From: an uncultured Geobacter sp.
GTDB taxonomy: Bacteria; Desulfobacterota; Desulfuromonadia; Geobacterales; DSM-12255
Direction: 5' to 3'
NCBI GenBank assembly: GCA_937860145.1
Contig: CALMBF010000200.1
Coordinates: 1-64,000 of the forward strand
DNA length: 64,000 nucleotides
Positions 45,259 through 54,193 of this stretch are shown here, in pieces (position 1 is the stretch's first letter; each line of letters starts with the position of its first letter). The notes under the pieces were generated by a model that was not told the origin of the DNA, made no database searches, and saw nothing but the letters and a program-made list of their open reading frames with translations. The translations under genes and the position numbers were made by a program.

Positions 45259-47340
45259 ATGGGAAAGTACGACACCGCAAAGATTCGTAACCTGGGAATC
45301 ATCGCTCATGGAGGTGCGGGCAAGACCTCACTGTCAGAGGCAATCCTGTACAATGCCGGTATGATCGACCGGCTCGGCAGGGTTGACGACGGCACGTCCA
45401 CAATGGACTTCGAACCCGAGGAGATCAAGCGGAAGATCTCCATCACCTCGTCCCTCGATCACTGCGAATGGCAGGGGCACTCCATTCACCTGGTGGACAC
45501 GCCGGGTTACGGCGACTTCATTGCCGATACCCGTGCCTGCATGCGGGCGCTTGACTGCGGTGTGATCATCCTCTCGGCCATCTCGGGCGTCAAGGTGCAG
45601 ACCGAAGAGGTCTGGTCCTGGGCCAACGAGTTCGAGATCCCCCGGATCGCCTTTGTCAACAAGATGGACCGGGAGCGGGCCAGCTTCCTCCGGGCCATCG
45701 ACGACATGGAGAAGGCGCTGAAGGCCCGCGGCGTTGCCATCCAGATCCCCCTGGGCGCGGAGGATTCGTTCGAAGGGGTCATCGACCTGATCAAGATGAA
45801 GGCCTACCGGTATGCCAAGGACGGTTCCGGCACCTTCACCGAGAGCGAGATCCCGGCCGACTACCTGGACGAAGCCACCCGGCTGCGGGAACAGATGGTG
45901 GAGACCGTTGCCGAGGCCTACGATGCCCTGACGGAAAAGTACCTGGAGAGCGGCGATCTGAGCGAGGAGGAGATCCTCGACGGACTGCGCGTCGGCACCA
46001 TGCGCAACACCTTTACCGCCGTGCTCTGCGGTTCCGCTACCGCGAACATCGGTGTGAAGCAGCTCCTGGACGCCATCTGCGCCTATCTCCCGTCCCCCCA
46101 GGACCGGACCAAAGCGGTGGGGGGCAACCCGAAGACCGAGGCCCTCGAAGAGAGAGCCCCCCTCGAATCCGAGCCGTTTTCCGCCCTCGTCTTCAAAACC
46201 ACCTCCGACCCCTATACCGGCAAGATCTCCATTTTCCGGGTTTACTCCGGCGTGCTCAACTCCGACTCGACGATCTATAACGCCACCAAGGGGATAGAGG
46301 AGCGGATCGGCCAGATCTACGAGCTGGAGGGGAAGAAGCAGAAGCCGATCAAGCAGGCCGTGGCCGGCGATATCGTGGCGGTGGCCAAGCTGAAGGAGAC
46401 CGTCACCGGTGACACCCTCTGCGACGGGGCCAAGCCGATCGTCTACGAGCCGGCGCCGCTCCTCAAACCGGTCATCTCCTACGCCATCGAGCCGAAGACC
46501 AAGAACGACGAGGACAAGATCCACGGTGCCCTGCACAAGATGATCGAGGAGGAGCCGACCCTTGAGTCCCACCGGGACGAACAGACCAAGGAGTTCATCA
46601 TCTCCGGCATGGGGCAGGTCCACCTGGATGTCATCGTCGAAAAGATGAAGCGCAAGTTCAACGTCGACGTTCTCCTGAAGACCCCCAAGGTCCCGTACCT
46701 TGAGACGATTCGCGCTACCGCCAAGGTGCAGGGCAAGTACAAGAAACAGTCGGGAGGCCGCGGCCAGTACGGCGACTGCTGGATCGAGATGTCCCCCATG
46801 CCGAGGGGAGAGGGGTATCTGTTCGAGGACAAGATCGTCGGCGGCGTCATCCCCCGCCAGTACATCCCGGCTGTCGACAAGGGGATCCAGGATGCCGCCC
46901 TTGAGGGGTTCCTGGCCGGCTACCCGGTAGTCGACTTCAAGGTCGCCCTGTACGACGGCTCCTTCCACACCGTCGACTCCTCGGAGATGGCATTCAAAAT
47001 CGCCGGTTCCATGGCCTTCAAGAAGGCGATGGAGGTCTGCAAGCCGGTGCTGCTGGAGCCGATCATGAATGTGAAGATCACCGTACCGGACGAAAACATG
47101 GGGGATGTCATCGGCGACATCAACTCCCGCAGGGGAAAGGTCGTGGGGGTCGAGCCGAAGGCGAACTCCCAGATCATCCGCACCGTCGTCCCCATGTCGG
47201 AGGTACTGGCCTACTCCAATGACCTCCGCTCCATGACCAGTGACCGCGGGCTCTTCAGCATGGAGTTCTCCCATTACGAAGAGGTGCCGTCCCATATGAT
47301 GCAGAAAATCATATCAGAGGTAACCGCTGCCAAGGGGTAA
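45259..47340 (+). CDS. elongation factor G-like GTPase (EF-G2 type)
   Basis: A 693-residue five-domain translational GTPase. Its G motifs differ from standard EF-G. The P-loop is AHGGAGKTS (16-24) instead of AHIDAGKTT. G3 is DTPGYGDF (80-87), with Tyr84 in place of the catalytic histidine of DTPGH. G4 is NKMD. The C-terminal domains IV and V are intact (QSGGRGQYGDCWIEM). This is the second EF-G branch, also in Mycobacterium FusA2 and Thermus EF-G-2, whose function is poorly known and whose GTPase is weak. A main fusA is expected elsewhere with the str operon. Confidence 0.9.
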   Translation: MGKYDTAKIRNLGIIAHGGAGKTSLSEAILYNAGMIDRLGRVDDGTSTMDFEPEEIKRKISITSSLDHCEWQGHSIHLVDTPGYGDFIADTRACMRALDCGVIILSAISGVKVQTEEVWSWANEFEIPRIAFVNKMDRERASFLRAIDDMEKALKARGVAIQIPLGAEDSFEGVIDLIKMKAYRYAKDGSGTFTESEIPADYLDEATRLREQMVETVAEAYDALTEKYLESGDLSEEEILDGLRVGTMRNTFTAVLCGSATANIGVKQLLDAICAYLPSPQDRTKAVGGNPKTEALEERAPLESEPFSALVFKTTSDPYTGKISIFRVYSGVLNSDSTIYNATKGIEERIGQIYELEGKKQKPIKQAVAGDIVAVAKLKETVTGDTLCDGAKPIVYEPAPLLKPVISYAIEPKTKNDEDKIHGALHKMIEEEPTLESHRDEQTKEFIISGMGQVHLDVIVEKMKRKFNVDVLLKTPKVPYLETIRATAKVQGKYKKQSGGRGQYGDCWIEMSPMPRGEGYLFEDKIVGGVIPRQYIPAVDKGIQDAALEGFLAGYPVVDFKVALYDGSFHTVDSSEMAFKIAGSMAFKKAMEVCKPVLLEPIMNVKITVPDENMGDVIGDINSRRGKVVGVEPKANSQIIRTVVPMSEVLAYSNDLRSMTSDRGLFSMEFSHYEEVPSHMMQKIISEVTAAKG

Positions 47341-47380
47341 TGGCGCCTCGATGACCCTGTGATACAAAGGAGAAAATGAA

Positions 47381-48469
47381 TTGAGCCTCTTCAACAAGAA
47401 AAACGATGCGGAAACGGAGTTCCGCGCTGAGGCAGGAACCGGCAAGAACAAGGTTTCGCTGTTGATCCTGCTGCTTCTGCTGGCCGCTTTCGGCTACCTC
47501 TACTTCTTCACCAGCCTGATCGTTCCCCGCGAAGCGCCGGCGCCGCCGAAGCCGGCCGTGCCCGCGAGCACCCCGCAGGTCAAGCAGAGCATGCCGCCGC
47601 GTCCGGCCAACTATACCGGTGCCGCGACTCAGCCGCAGGCAGCCGTACCGCAGCCTGCCGGGACCACGCCGGCTCCGGGAGCCCCGCCGCCGGCACCGGC
47701 GCCGGCTCAGGCAAAGGGAGGAGCTCCGGCTCCCGCCGCACTGCCGGCTGCAGTCCCGGCAGCGAAGAAGGAGGCTGCCCCCCCTGCCAGGAAGGAAGAG
47801 GCCAAGCCGGCAAAACCGGCCGAGCAGAAGCCGGCTGCACCGGCGGCAAAAAAGGAGGAGCCCAAGCCGGTGAAGACGGCGGAGAAAGCCGTTCCGGCCA
47901 AGCCTGCTCCAGCTGTTGCCCCGCCGGCAAAGAAGGAGCAGAAGCCCTCTGCTGGTGAAGCCAAGGCACAAGGGGCCAAGCCTGCGGAAAAGAGTGCTCC
48001 GAAAGCTCCGGCCCAGGCATATACCGTGGTCGTCGGAGAGTTCGCCGCTGCCGAGGTGGCCGGTGTCGAAGCCAAGCTGAAAAAGCAGAAGATACAGCCG
48101 GTGACAAAGCATGCGGTGCAGAAGGCCAGGCAGATGACCAGGCTGTACTACGGCGTTTACTCCGACTTCGACGCCTACGCGGCTGACCTGGACAAGCTGA
48201 AGCAGGCTTCCAAAGGGGCGTTTGCCATTGAAAAGGATGGCAAGTACTCCCTCTATGCCGGTTCATTCAGTTCTGCCGCACTTGCCGAAGCGGAGAGGAA
48301 GCGGCTTGCCGGCAAGGGGTTCAAGGTCGAAATGCAGCGGGTTTCGCTCCCGGCTTCCACCGTACAGGTGACAGCCGGGCCGTTCGCCGGCAAGGCCGCT
48401 GCCGACAAGGTCGTCGCCCGCCTGAAAGGGGAGGGACTGAAGGTGAAGGTCGTTCCGAAGGGGAACTAG
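47381..48469 (+). CDS. inner membrane protein with tandem SPOR domains
   Basis: A 362-residue protein with one transmembrane helix (about 25-48). A long Ala-Pro-Lys-rich linker (50-210) is followed by two SPOR-type repeats (AYTVVVGEFAAAEVAGVEAKL near 212 and TVQVTAGPFAGKAAADKVVARL near 325, with KYSLYAGSFSSAALAEAERKRL between). SPOR domains bind denuded glycan strands at division sites. It starts with TTG at 47381; the nearby ATG opens only ATG-AAT-TGA. An AAGGAG site precedes it. Confidence 0.8.
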   Translation: MSLFNKKNDAETEFRAEAGTGKNKVSLLILLLLLAAFGYLYFFTSLIVPREAPAPPKPAVPASTPQVKQSMPPRPANYTGAATQPQAAVPQPAGTTPAPGAPPPAPAPAQAKGGAPAPAALPAAVPAAKKEAAPPARKEEAKPAKPAEQKPAAPAAKKEEPKPVKTAEKAVPAKPAPAVAPPAKKEQKPSAGEAKAQGAKPAEKSAPKAPAQAYTVVVGEFAAAEVAGVEAKLKKQKIQPVTKHAVQKARQMTRLYYGVYSDFDAYAADLDKLKQASKGAFAIEKDGKYSLYAGSFSSAALAEAERKRLAGKGFKVEMQRVSLPASTVQVTAGPFAGKAAADKVVARLKGEGLKVKVVPKGN

Positions 48470-48479
48470 AAAGGTCATT

Positions 48480-49424
48480 GTGTCCGAAAAGGTCAGTATA
48501 AAGATCCCTGCCGCTCTGGCCGGCTTTGTCCGGCCGGAGGCAGCGGACGAGGATAAACTCAGGGTTGTGCGCTCCGAACTGGAGGCGACACCTCTGGAGC
48601 GGGCAACCCTTCTGTTTTTCCTCTGCTACGACAAAAAACCGCAGATCAAGGCGGCTGCACTCTCTGCCATGAGGGGGTTGCCGCTTTCTCTTGTCATGGA
48701 GATCGCCTCCTCTCCCTCCAGCCACCCCCGACTTGTCGATCTCGTTGCCAGGCTGCACGGGGGGGACCGGCAGATCTGCATCCTGCTGGCGGGGAGGGAG
48801 GACCTGCTCCCCGCAACCCGCGAGTTCGTTGCCGCAAAGCTTTGTGAGTTCGACGAGGGTGGCGCCCGGGAGCTGCCGCCGGTACAGCCTGCCGACGAGG
48901 AGGAGCCAGTAGCTGATGCCGGCTTGGCGGAGGACGGGGAAGGGGGTGAAGAGCTCCCCGCCGATGCCGCAGAAGAGGAAGAGCAGGAAGAAGAGGGGGA
49001 AGAAGAGGAGTTCAAGAGCAAGTACCAGCTTGCCCAGTCCATGGGGGTGGGTGACAAGATCAAGATGGCACTCACCGGCGACAAGGAGTGGCGCTCCATC
49101 CTCATCAAGGACACGAACAAGCTGGTCAATGGTGCCGTTGTCAAGAACCCGCGCATCACCGAACCGGAGATCCTGGCCATCTCCAAGTCCGCCATCCAGA
49201 ATGACGAGATTATCCGCGTTATCTGTCAGAACAAGGAGTGGACCAAGAATTACGAGATCCGCAAGGCCCTGGTGCTCAACCACAAAACACCTCTGCCGGT
49301 GGCGCTCCGCTACATGTCCTCCCTTACCGAGAAGGACCTGGGGGCCATCGCGAAGAGCAAAAACGTTTCCAGCGTGCTGTCGAACAATGCCCGCAGGATT
49401 TTGACGAACAAGAAGAAGAGTTAG
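48480..49424 (+). CDS. uncharacterised helical protein with acidic linker, partner of the GTPase gene
   Basis: A 314-residue cytoplasmic protein, start GTG. Residues 1-130 are helical repeats with HEAT-like alternation (LERATLLFFLCYDKKPQIKAAALSAM). Residues 130-180 are strongly acidic (EEEEQEEEGEEEE), and residues 180-314 form a second helical part ending in lysines. No catalytic motif is seen. It lies 12 bases before an MglA-like GTPase gene, so the two probably act together. Confidence 0.6.
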   Translation: MSEKVSIKIPAALAGFVRPEAADEDKLRVVRSELEATPLERATLLFFLCYDKKPQIKAAALSAMRGLPLSLVMEIASSPSSHPRLVDLVARLHGGDRQICILLAGREDLLPATREFVAAKLCEFDEGGARELPPVQPADEEEPVADAGLAEDGEGGEELPADAAEEEEQEEEGEEEEFKSKYQLAQSMGVGDKIKMALTGDKEWRSILIKDTNKLVNGAVVKNPRITEPEILAISKSAIQNDEIIRVICQNKEWTKNYEIRKALVLNHKTPLPVALRYMSSLTEKDLGAIAKSKNVSSVLSNNARRILTNKKKS

Positions 49425-49436
49425 GAGAGTAGCAGG

Positions 49437-50252
49437 ATGGCGCTTGTCAATGACGTGAAAAGGGAAATCAACGCAAAAATCGTCTATGTGGGGCCCAAGG
49501 GTGCCGGGAAAACCACGGCGATCCGTTACATATTCCGCAAGATCAAGCCGGAGTGCCGGAGCGAGCTGAAAACCAGCCAGATGGGCGATCACCAGCTGGT
49601 ATTCTTCGATTTCGCCTATCCCCAGCCGGTTGGCCCCGGCGGATACACCATACGCTTTCATCTGTATACCATCCTGATCGGCAACGGTGCCGCCCCGCCG
49701 TGGAAAATGCTCCTCAAGGGAGCTGACGGCCTGGTTTTCATGGCCGACTCCGCGCCGGAGCGGTTGGAGGATACTGTCGCCAGCTGCGCCCAGCTCTACG
49801 AAGCCCTGTCCCACTACGGCATCGGGACCGACAGCATCCCTCTCTCCATCCAGTGCAACAAGAGGGATCTGGCCGATGCGCTGCCGGTCCCCCGGATCGT
49901 TGCCGACACCTTCCCCCATCTGGCCGGTGCGGCCATGCCGGTGACCGCCCTCACCGGTGAGGGGGTGCTGGACGGGTTGCAGAAGGTTGTCCGGGCGATC
50001 CTGCACAACCTTGGTCAAACGGCTGCCGGCACGGCAGAGGTCACGACCGAGGAGCTGACCGTGGCGGACAGGCAGGCTGGACCTGTTCCACCGGCACCGG
50101 CCGGAGGAGCTGTCGCTTCCGGCTTCTCCGTCGAATCCGCCGGTGAGCCGGTCATGCTGGAGGACGGCATGCTGTCGGTGCCCCTCCGGCTGGTGGATGC
50201 ATCGGGAGCGTGCACGGCCGAATTCCGTCTCGCCATAACCATACTGTCGTGA
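49437..50252 (+). CDS. MglA-like small GTPase with C-terminal extension
   Basis: A 271-residue protein of the MglA/Rag-like bacterial small GTPase group. The P-loop is GPKGAGKTT (19-27), the G4 motif is NKRD (141-144), and TALTGEGV (about 170) is the SAK-like loop. Residues 190-271 are an added beta-rich tail not found in Myxococcus MglA. MglA sets cell polarity and pili switching; a similar polarity or regulatory role is inferred. No MglB roadblock gene is adjacent; the upstream acidic protein takes that place. Confidence 0.82.
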   Translation: MALVNDVKREINAKIVYVGPKGAGKTTAIRYIFRKIKPECRSELKTSQMGDHQLVFFDFAYPQPVGPGGYTIRFHLYTILIGNGAAPPWKMLLKGADGLVFMADSAPERLEDTVASCAQLYEALSHYGIGTDSIPLSIQCNKRDLADALPVPRIVADTFPHLAGAAMPVTALTGEGVLDGLQKVVRAILHNLGQTAAGTAEVTTEELTVADRQAGPVPPAPAGGAVASGFSVESAGEPVMLEDGMLSVPLRLVDASGACTAEFRLAITILS

Positions 50253-50262
50253 GGCTTGCCGC

Positions 50263-50952
50263 GTGTTTCTTGCATTTGACCCCATAATCCTGGGCAAGCT
50301 GGCGCTTGCCGCGCTCCTCGGCGGGGTGATCGGCCTGGAGAGGGAAATCCACGGCCGTCCCGCCGGTTTCCGCACCCATCTGCTCGTCTCCCTGGGAGCA
50401 TGCCTCTACGTGCTTGCCTCCATTCATTTCTATACCGCCTACGGCATCTTCAGCGGCACCGTCCCCCCGGGAGTGGATCCGGGGAGGGTGGCGGCCCAGG
50501 TGGTGACCGGTATCGGCTTCCTCGGTGCCGGTGCCATCATCCAGGAGAAAAGTTCCGTGCGCGGCCTGACGACGGCGGCCTGCCTCTGGGTGGCGGCGGC
50601 CATAGGCGTGGCCTGCGGGGTGGGACTGTTCGGCATCTCCCTGGCGGTCACGGTCATGTCCCTGGTCAGCCTGCTCCTGCTCAAACGGGTCGAAGCCATG
50701 CTCAGCCGGGATACCTATGTCTACCTGCGGGTCTGGAGCGAAACCAGGCCCGAACAGCTGGAAAAGATCCAGCAGCTCCTGCAGGAGTGCAGGATACAGA
50801 TCCTCAATTCGACCCTGGAGCTGAACGTGGAGACGAGCCAGTTCCATGTGGTGTTCCAGGTCAAGTACAATTCCAAGAAGCTGGCGTGCAGCCCCGTGGA
50901 CCGGGTCGCTTCCCTGGAAGGGATCAGGCGGGTCTCCCTCGGTTGGGAATGA
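50263..50952 (+). CDS. MgtC/SapB family membrane protein
   Basis: A 229-residue protein with four or five N-terminal helices of the MgtC family (LGGVIGLEREIHGRPAGFRTHLLVSLGACLY, then GIGFLGAGAIIQEKSSVRGLTTAACLWVAAAIGVACG) and a C-terminal ACT-like soluble part (about 150-229). In pathogens MgtC aids growth at low magnesium; in others it is linked to membrane potential. It starts with GTG at 50263, and its stop overlaps tlyA. Confidence 0.88.
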   Translation: MFLAFDPIILGKLALAALLGGVIGLEREIHGRPAGFRTHLLVSLGACLYVLASIHFYTAYGIFSGTVPPGVDPGRVAAQVVTGIGFLGAGAIIQEKSSVRGLTTAACLWVAAAIGVACGVGLFGISLAVTVMSLVSLLLLKRVEAMLSRDTYVYLRVWSETRPEQLEKIQQLLQECRIQILNSTLELNVETSQFHVVFQVKYNSKKLACSPVDRVASLEGIRRVSLGWE

Positions 50953-51710
50953 TGGAGAGGCAACCGTCAGGGGGAAAGAACAAGGAGAGGGCCGACAGGC
51001 TCCTCGTCGACCGGGGGCTGGTCCAGTCGCGGGAACGGGCCCGGGCACTGATCATGGCCGGGCAGGTGGTGGCCGGCGACCACAAGGTCGACAAGCCCGG
51101 CCAACTCCTGGACAGCTCGATCGAGCTGCGGATCAAGGAGGACATCCCCTATGTGAGCCGCGGCGGGTTGAAGCTGCAGAAGGCCCTGGACGAGTTTGCC
51201 ATCGATGTCGCCGGGTTGATTGTCATGGATGTGGGGGCCTCCACCGGGGGGTTCACCGACTGTCTCCTGCAGCGCGGAGCGCGGAAAGTCTTTGCCGTTG
51301 ACGTGGGGTACGGCCAGCTGGCGTGGAAGCTGCGCCAGGATGAACGGGTCGTTTCCCTGGAAAAGACCAACATCCGCTACCTAGAGCCTGACGCGCTTTC
51401 CGACGTGCCCGACATGGCGGTGATTGACGCCTCCTTCATCTCCCTTGAGAAGGTCCTTCCCAATACGCTCAGGCTGGTGAAGCCCGGCGGGACCGTGGTC
51501 GCCCTGGTGAAGCCACAGTTCGAGGTGGGGCGGGGTGAGGTCGGCAAGGGGGGGGTCGTCCGGGACCCGGAGAAGCACCACGAGGTCATCGAGTCCGTCT
51601 GCGGGGTGGCCCGGACCCTGGACCTCGAGATCCTCGGCGTTACCGAATCCCCCATACTCGGGCCCAAGGGGAACCGTGAATTTCTGCTGTACGTCAAGAA
51701 GCGTCTGTGA
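50949..51710 (+). CDS. tlyA: TlyA family rRNA 2'-O-methyltransferase
   Basis: A 253-residue enzyme with an N-terminal S4 RNA-binding domain (about 15-75, DRLLVDRGLVQSRERARALI) and an FtsJ-like methyltransferase domain (VMDVGASTGGFTDCLLQRGARKVFAVDVGYG; KPQFEVGRGEVGKGGVVRDP). TlyA methylates ribose of 16S and 23S rRNA cytidines and affects capreomycin sensitivity. It overlaps the mgtC-like gene by four bases; an ATG three bases later is equally possible. Confidence 0.92.
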   Translation: MMERQPSGGKNKERADRLLVDRGLVQSRERARALIMAGQVVAGDHKVDKPGQLLDSSIELRIKEDIPYVSRGGLKLQKALDEFAIDVAGLIVMDVGASTGGFTDCLLQRGARKVFAVDVGYGQLAWKLRQDERVVSLEKTNIRYLEPDALSDVPDMAVIDASFISLEKVLPNTLRLVKPGGTVVALVKPQFEVGRGEVGKGGVVRDPEKHHEVIESVCGVARTLDLEILGVTESPILGPKGNREFLLYVKKRL

Positions 51711-51742
51711 GGTATCATACTAACCGCTCCGGAGGATGAGAG

Positions 51743-52084
51743 ATGTCATGTCTGTTCTGCAAGATCATATCGGGTGAGATACCGGCAACGATCGTCTATC
51801 AGGATGACCGGCTGGTGGTCATCGAGGATATCAGTCCCGCAGCTCCGCTGCACCTGCTGCTGATCCCCCGCAAGCACATCGCCAGCGTGCTCGAACTGGG
51901 CGAGGTCGATGACCAGCTTGTCGGACACCTCTTCCGGGTTGCAGCGGATATCGCCAGGGAGCGGGGGGTCGCGGAGAACGGGTTCAGGATAGTCACCAAT
52001 ACCAACGGAGCGGCGGGACAGTCGGTGTTCCATATCCATTTCCACCTGCTGGCCGGCCGTCTCCTGCAGTGGCCGCCGGGCTGA
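51743..52084 (+). CDS. HIT family nucleotide hydrolase
   Basis: A 113-residue histidine-triad protein, HinT-like. The triad HIHFHLL (residues 97-103; His97, 99 and 101) and the N-terminal zinc pair CLFCKIISGEIP (3-14) identify it. HinT members hydrolyse aminoacyl-AMP and similar nucleoside phosphoramidates. It follows tlyA after 32 bases with a GGAGGATGAG site and is probably in the same transcript. Confidence 0.94.
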   Translation: MSCLFCKIISGEIPATIVYQDDRLVVIEDISPAAPLHLLLIPRKHIASVLELGEVDDQLVGHLFRVAADIARERGVAENGFRIVTNTNGAAGQSVFHIHFHLLAGRLLQWPPG

Positions 52085-52122
52085 CGAGGATGTCCGGAAC
52101 AACGAACAATCTGGAGGTAGGC

Positions 52123-52659
52123 ATGAAACGAATGATGATAGCCCTGGTTATGCTGGCGTTTCCCGTGATCTGCTGGGGGGAAATCTACAAGTGGGTTGAC
52201 GAGAGAGGGCAGGTCGGCTTTGCGGACGACCTGGGTAATGTGCCGGCAAAGTACCGCAAGTCTGCGACACTGATCAATGGCCAGGAACCGGCCGTTGAAA
52301 TCGTCGAAAAGGGCGAAGGGGAGAAGGAGCCGGCCAGGAAGGGCGAGGCGCAGCAGGGACAGGGAGCCGCCGGCGAGGAAAGGGCCAAGGCAAAGGCCAA
52401 GCCCCTTTTCGACGGCAAGGACGGTGAGACCTGGAAACGCGATTTCGCCCGCCAGAAGAGCGATATCAAGTCACTGGAGGACAACGCGGCGGGGATCAGG
52501 GCGAGAATGGCCAACCCGGGGAAGATGTCCCGGGGTGAGTACCTGACGCTGCAGAATACGCTGAGGGACCTGGAGGTCAGGATCTCGACGGCGCAGAAAA
52601 AGCTGGACGACCTCACGTCCGCTGCCGACAGGGCGGAGGTCCCGGCCGAGTTCCGGTAG
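52123..52659 (+). CDS. secreted DUF4124 protein, copy 2
   Basis: A 178-residue protein with a signal peptide 1-19, DUF4124 motif EIYKWVDERGQVGFADDLGNVPAKYRKSA (20-48), a low-complexity linker and a C-terminal coiled coil. It is paralogous to copy 1 at 41923 and has the same length, but the linker differs. The ATG at 52123 follows GGAGGT. It is the last gene of the operon; a terminator lies at 52749. Confidence 0.82.
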   Translation: MKRMMIALVMLAFPVICWGEIYKWVDERGQVGFADDLGNVPAKYRKSATLINGQEPAVEIVEKGEGEKEPARKGEAQQGQGAAGEERAKAKAKPLFDGKDGETWKRDFARQKSDIKSLEDNAAGIRARMANPGKMSRGEYLTLQNTLRDLEVRISTAQKKLDDLTSAADRAEVPAEFR

Positions 52660-52748
52660 GGGGAGCACTCCCACCCCATGCCCGGTGTGAAACGCGTCGC
52701 TGGGGATGACCTGTCAAAACAGGGTTCCCGTGGTATTCAGACCCGTCC

Positions 52749-52792
52749 GGAAGCGCCCCTCCTCTATGATGCGGAGGGGCGCTTCCGTTTTT
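52749..52792 (+). terminator. intrinsic terminator after the second DUF4124 gene
   Basis: GGAAGCGCCCCTCC and GGAGGGGCGCTTCC form a 14-bp stem with a ten-base loop, followed by GTTTTT. It lies 89 bases after the gene and closes the block before the kor operon. Confidence 0.92.
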
Positions 52793-52839
52793 CTCGGGGT
52801 GATGCCCTGTCCGCCCCTGTTTCGCCGTATCAAAAAATG

Positions 52840-52869
52840 TTGACGTTCAGGTAAACTATCTGCTAGGTT
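52840..52869 (+). promoter_or_regulatory. candidate promoter of the kor operon
   Basis: TTGACG (52840-52845) and TAGGTT (52864-52869) are separated by 18 bases, about 50 bases before korD. The -35 is good and the -10 is poor. Confidence 0.35.
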
Positions 52870-52919
52870 TTAATATTTGAAACTATTTGTCACGCCATCC
52901 CCGCTGTCAGGATCAGTAC

Positions 52920-53135
52920 ATGTCAAAAATAGTCATCGATGAAGCGCGCTGCAAGGGGTGCGGCCTCTGCACCATTGCCTGCCCCCGGAAACTGGTCACC
53001 CTGAGCGATGTCCCGAACAGCCTGGGTTACACCGTGGCCATCTTCTCCGAAGCGGAAAAGTGCACCGGCTGTGCCCTGTGCGCCGAGATGTGCCCCGATG
53101 TCGCCATCATGGTCTTCAAGGAGCCCCAGCCATGA
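52920..53135 (+). CDS. korD: 2-oxoacid:ferredoxin oxidoreductase delta subunit (2x[4Fe-4S] ferredoxin)
   Basis: A 71-residue ferredoxin with two cluster motifs, CKGCGLCTIACP (11-22) and CTGCALCAEMCP (48-59), each CxxCxxCxxxCP. It is the electron-transfer subunit of the oxidoreductase encoded next. Its stop overlaps the alpha subunit start by four bases. The D-A-B-C order matches korDABC of Geobacter, where the enzyme oxidises 2-oxoglutarate in the TCA cycle. Confidence 0.92.
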   Translation: MSKIVIDEARCKGCGLCTIACPRKLVTLSDVPNSLGYTVAIFSEAEKCTGCALCAEMCPDVAIMVFKEPQP

Positions 53136-54193
53136 GCGAAAAACTGTTCGTCAAGGGGAACGAGGCGGTTGCCATGGCGGCCATGGAAGCCGGTGTGCGC
53201 TGCTATTTCGGTTACCCCATCACCCCCCAGAGTGACATCCCCGAATACCTTTCCCGCGAGCTCCCCAGGGTCGGCGGCACCTTCATCCAGGCGGAGAGCG
53301 AAATCGGCGCCATCAACATGGTGCTCGGCGCGTCGGCCGCCGGCGTGCGGAGCATGACCTCCTCGTCGGGACCGGGGATATCCCTCAAGCAGGAGGGGAT
53401 CTCCTACATGGCCGGTTCCGAACTGCCGGGGGTCATTGTCGACATCATGCGTCAGGGGCCGGGGCTCGGCGGCATCGACGCCTCCCAGGCCGACTACTAC
53501 CAGGCGACCCGGGGGGGAGGGCATGGCGGCTACCGCATCATCGTCCTGGCGCCGGGATCGGTGCAGGAGATGTACGATCTGACCATGAAAGCCTTCGACC
53601 TGTCGGACACCTACCTCATCCCCGCCATGGTGCTGGCCGATTCGGTGCTGGGACAGATGAAGGAGTCCATCGTCCCCAATACCCGTCCCGTCTGTGACCT
53701 GCCGGCAAAGAAGTGGGCCGTGCGGGGATGGGCCGACGGCACGGAGCAGAACGTGGTCAAGTCCCTCAAGCTGGGCGACGGGGAGATGGAAAAGTTCCAC
53801 TGGGAGATGCACGCCCGCTATCGGCTCCTGGCGGAGCGTGAGAGCCTCTGGGAGGAGTACCGGACCGACGATGCCCGGCTGGTGGTGACCGCCTTCGGCT
53901 CCACGGCACGCATCTCCAGGACCGCGGTCGAGATGGCGCGGGAAGCCGGCATGCAGGTCGGACTGCTGCGTCCCATGACCCTCTTCCCGTTCCCGGCCAA
54001 GGCCTATGCCGACCTCTCCCGCCGCTGCAAACATTTCCTCGACATCGAGCTCAGTACCGGCCAGATGATCGACGACGTCCGCCTGTCGGTGGAGCGGGAT
54101 ACGGATGTGGAGTTCTACGGCCGTCCCCCGGGGGCCGGTTCCCTGCCGACGCCGGAGGAGATTTTCGAGCAGATCAGGAAGGTGTACCCATGA
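53132..54193 (+). CDS. korA: 2-oxoacid:ferredoxin oxidoreductase alpha subunit
   Basis: A 353-residue subunit. It contains the [19 protein letters not shown] motif (28-46) that contacts CoA/TPP, and [22 protein letters not shown]. The family covers 2-oxoglutarate and branched-chain oxoacid enzymes; 2-oxoglutarate is favoured by the operon type, but VorB is not excluded. The longer frame from 52958 is an overlap artefact. It overlaps korB by four bases. Confidence 0.9.
   Translation: MSEKLFVKGNEAVAMAAMEAGVRCYFGYPITPQSDIPEYLSRELPRVGGTFIQAESEIGAINMVLGASAAGVRSMTSSSGPGISLKQEGISYMAGSELPGVIVDIMRQGPGLGGIDASQADYYQATRGGGHGGYRIIVLAPGSVQEMYDLTMKAFDLSDTYLIPAMVLADSVLGQMKESIVPNTRPVCDLPAKKWAVRGWADGTEQNVVKSLKLGDGEMEKFHWEMHARYRLLAERESLWEEYRTDDARLVVTAFGSTARISRTAVEMAREAGMQVGLLRPMTLFPFPAKAYADLSRRCKHFLDIELSTGQMIDDVRLSVERDTDVEFYGRPPGAGSLPTPEEIFEQIRKVYP

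Noticed and set aside
45334-47295. A 653-codon open frame on the minus strand
   Set aside because: It lies fully inside the EF-G-like gene, has no ribosome site and no family motif, and is a shadow of the high third-position GC.
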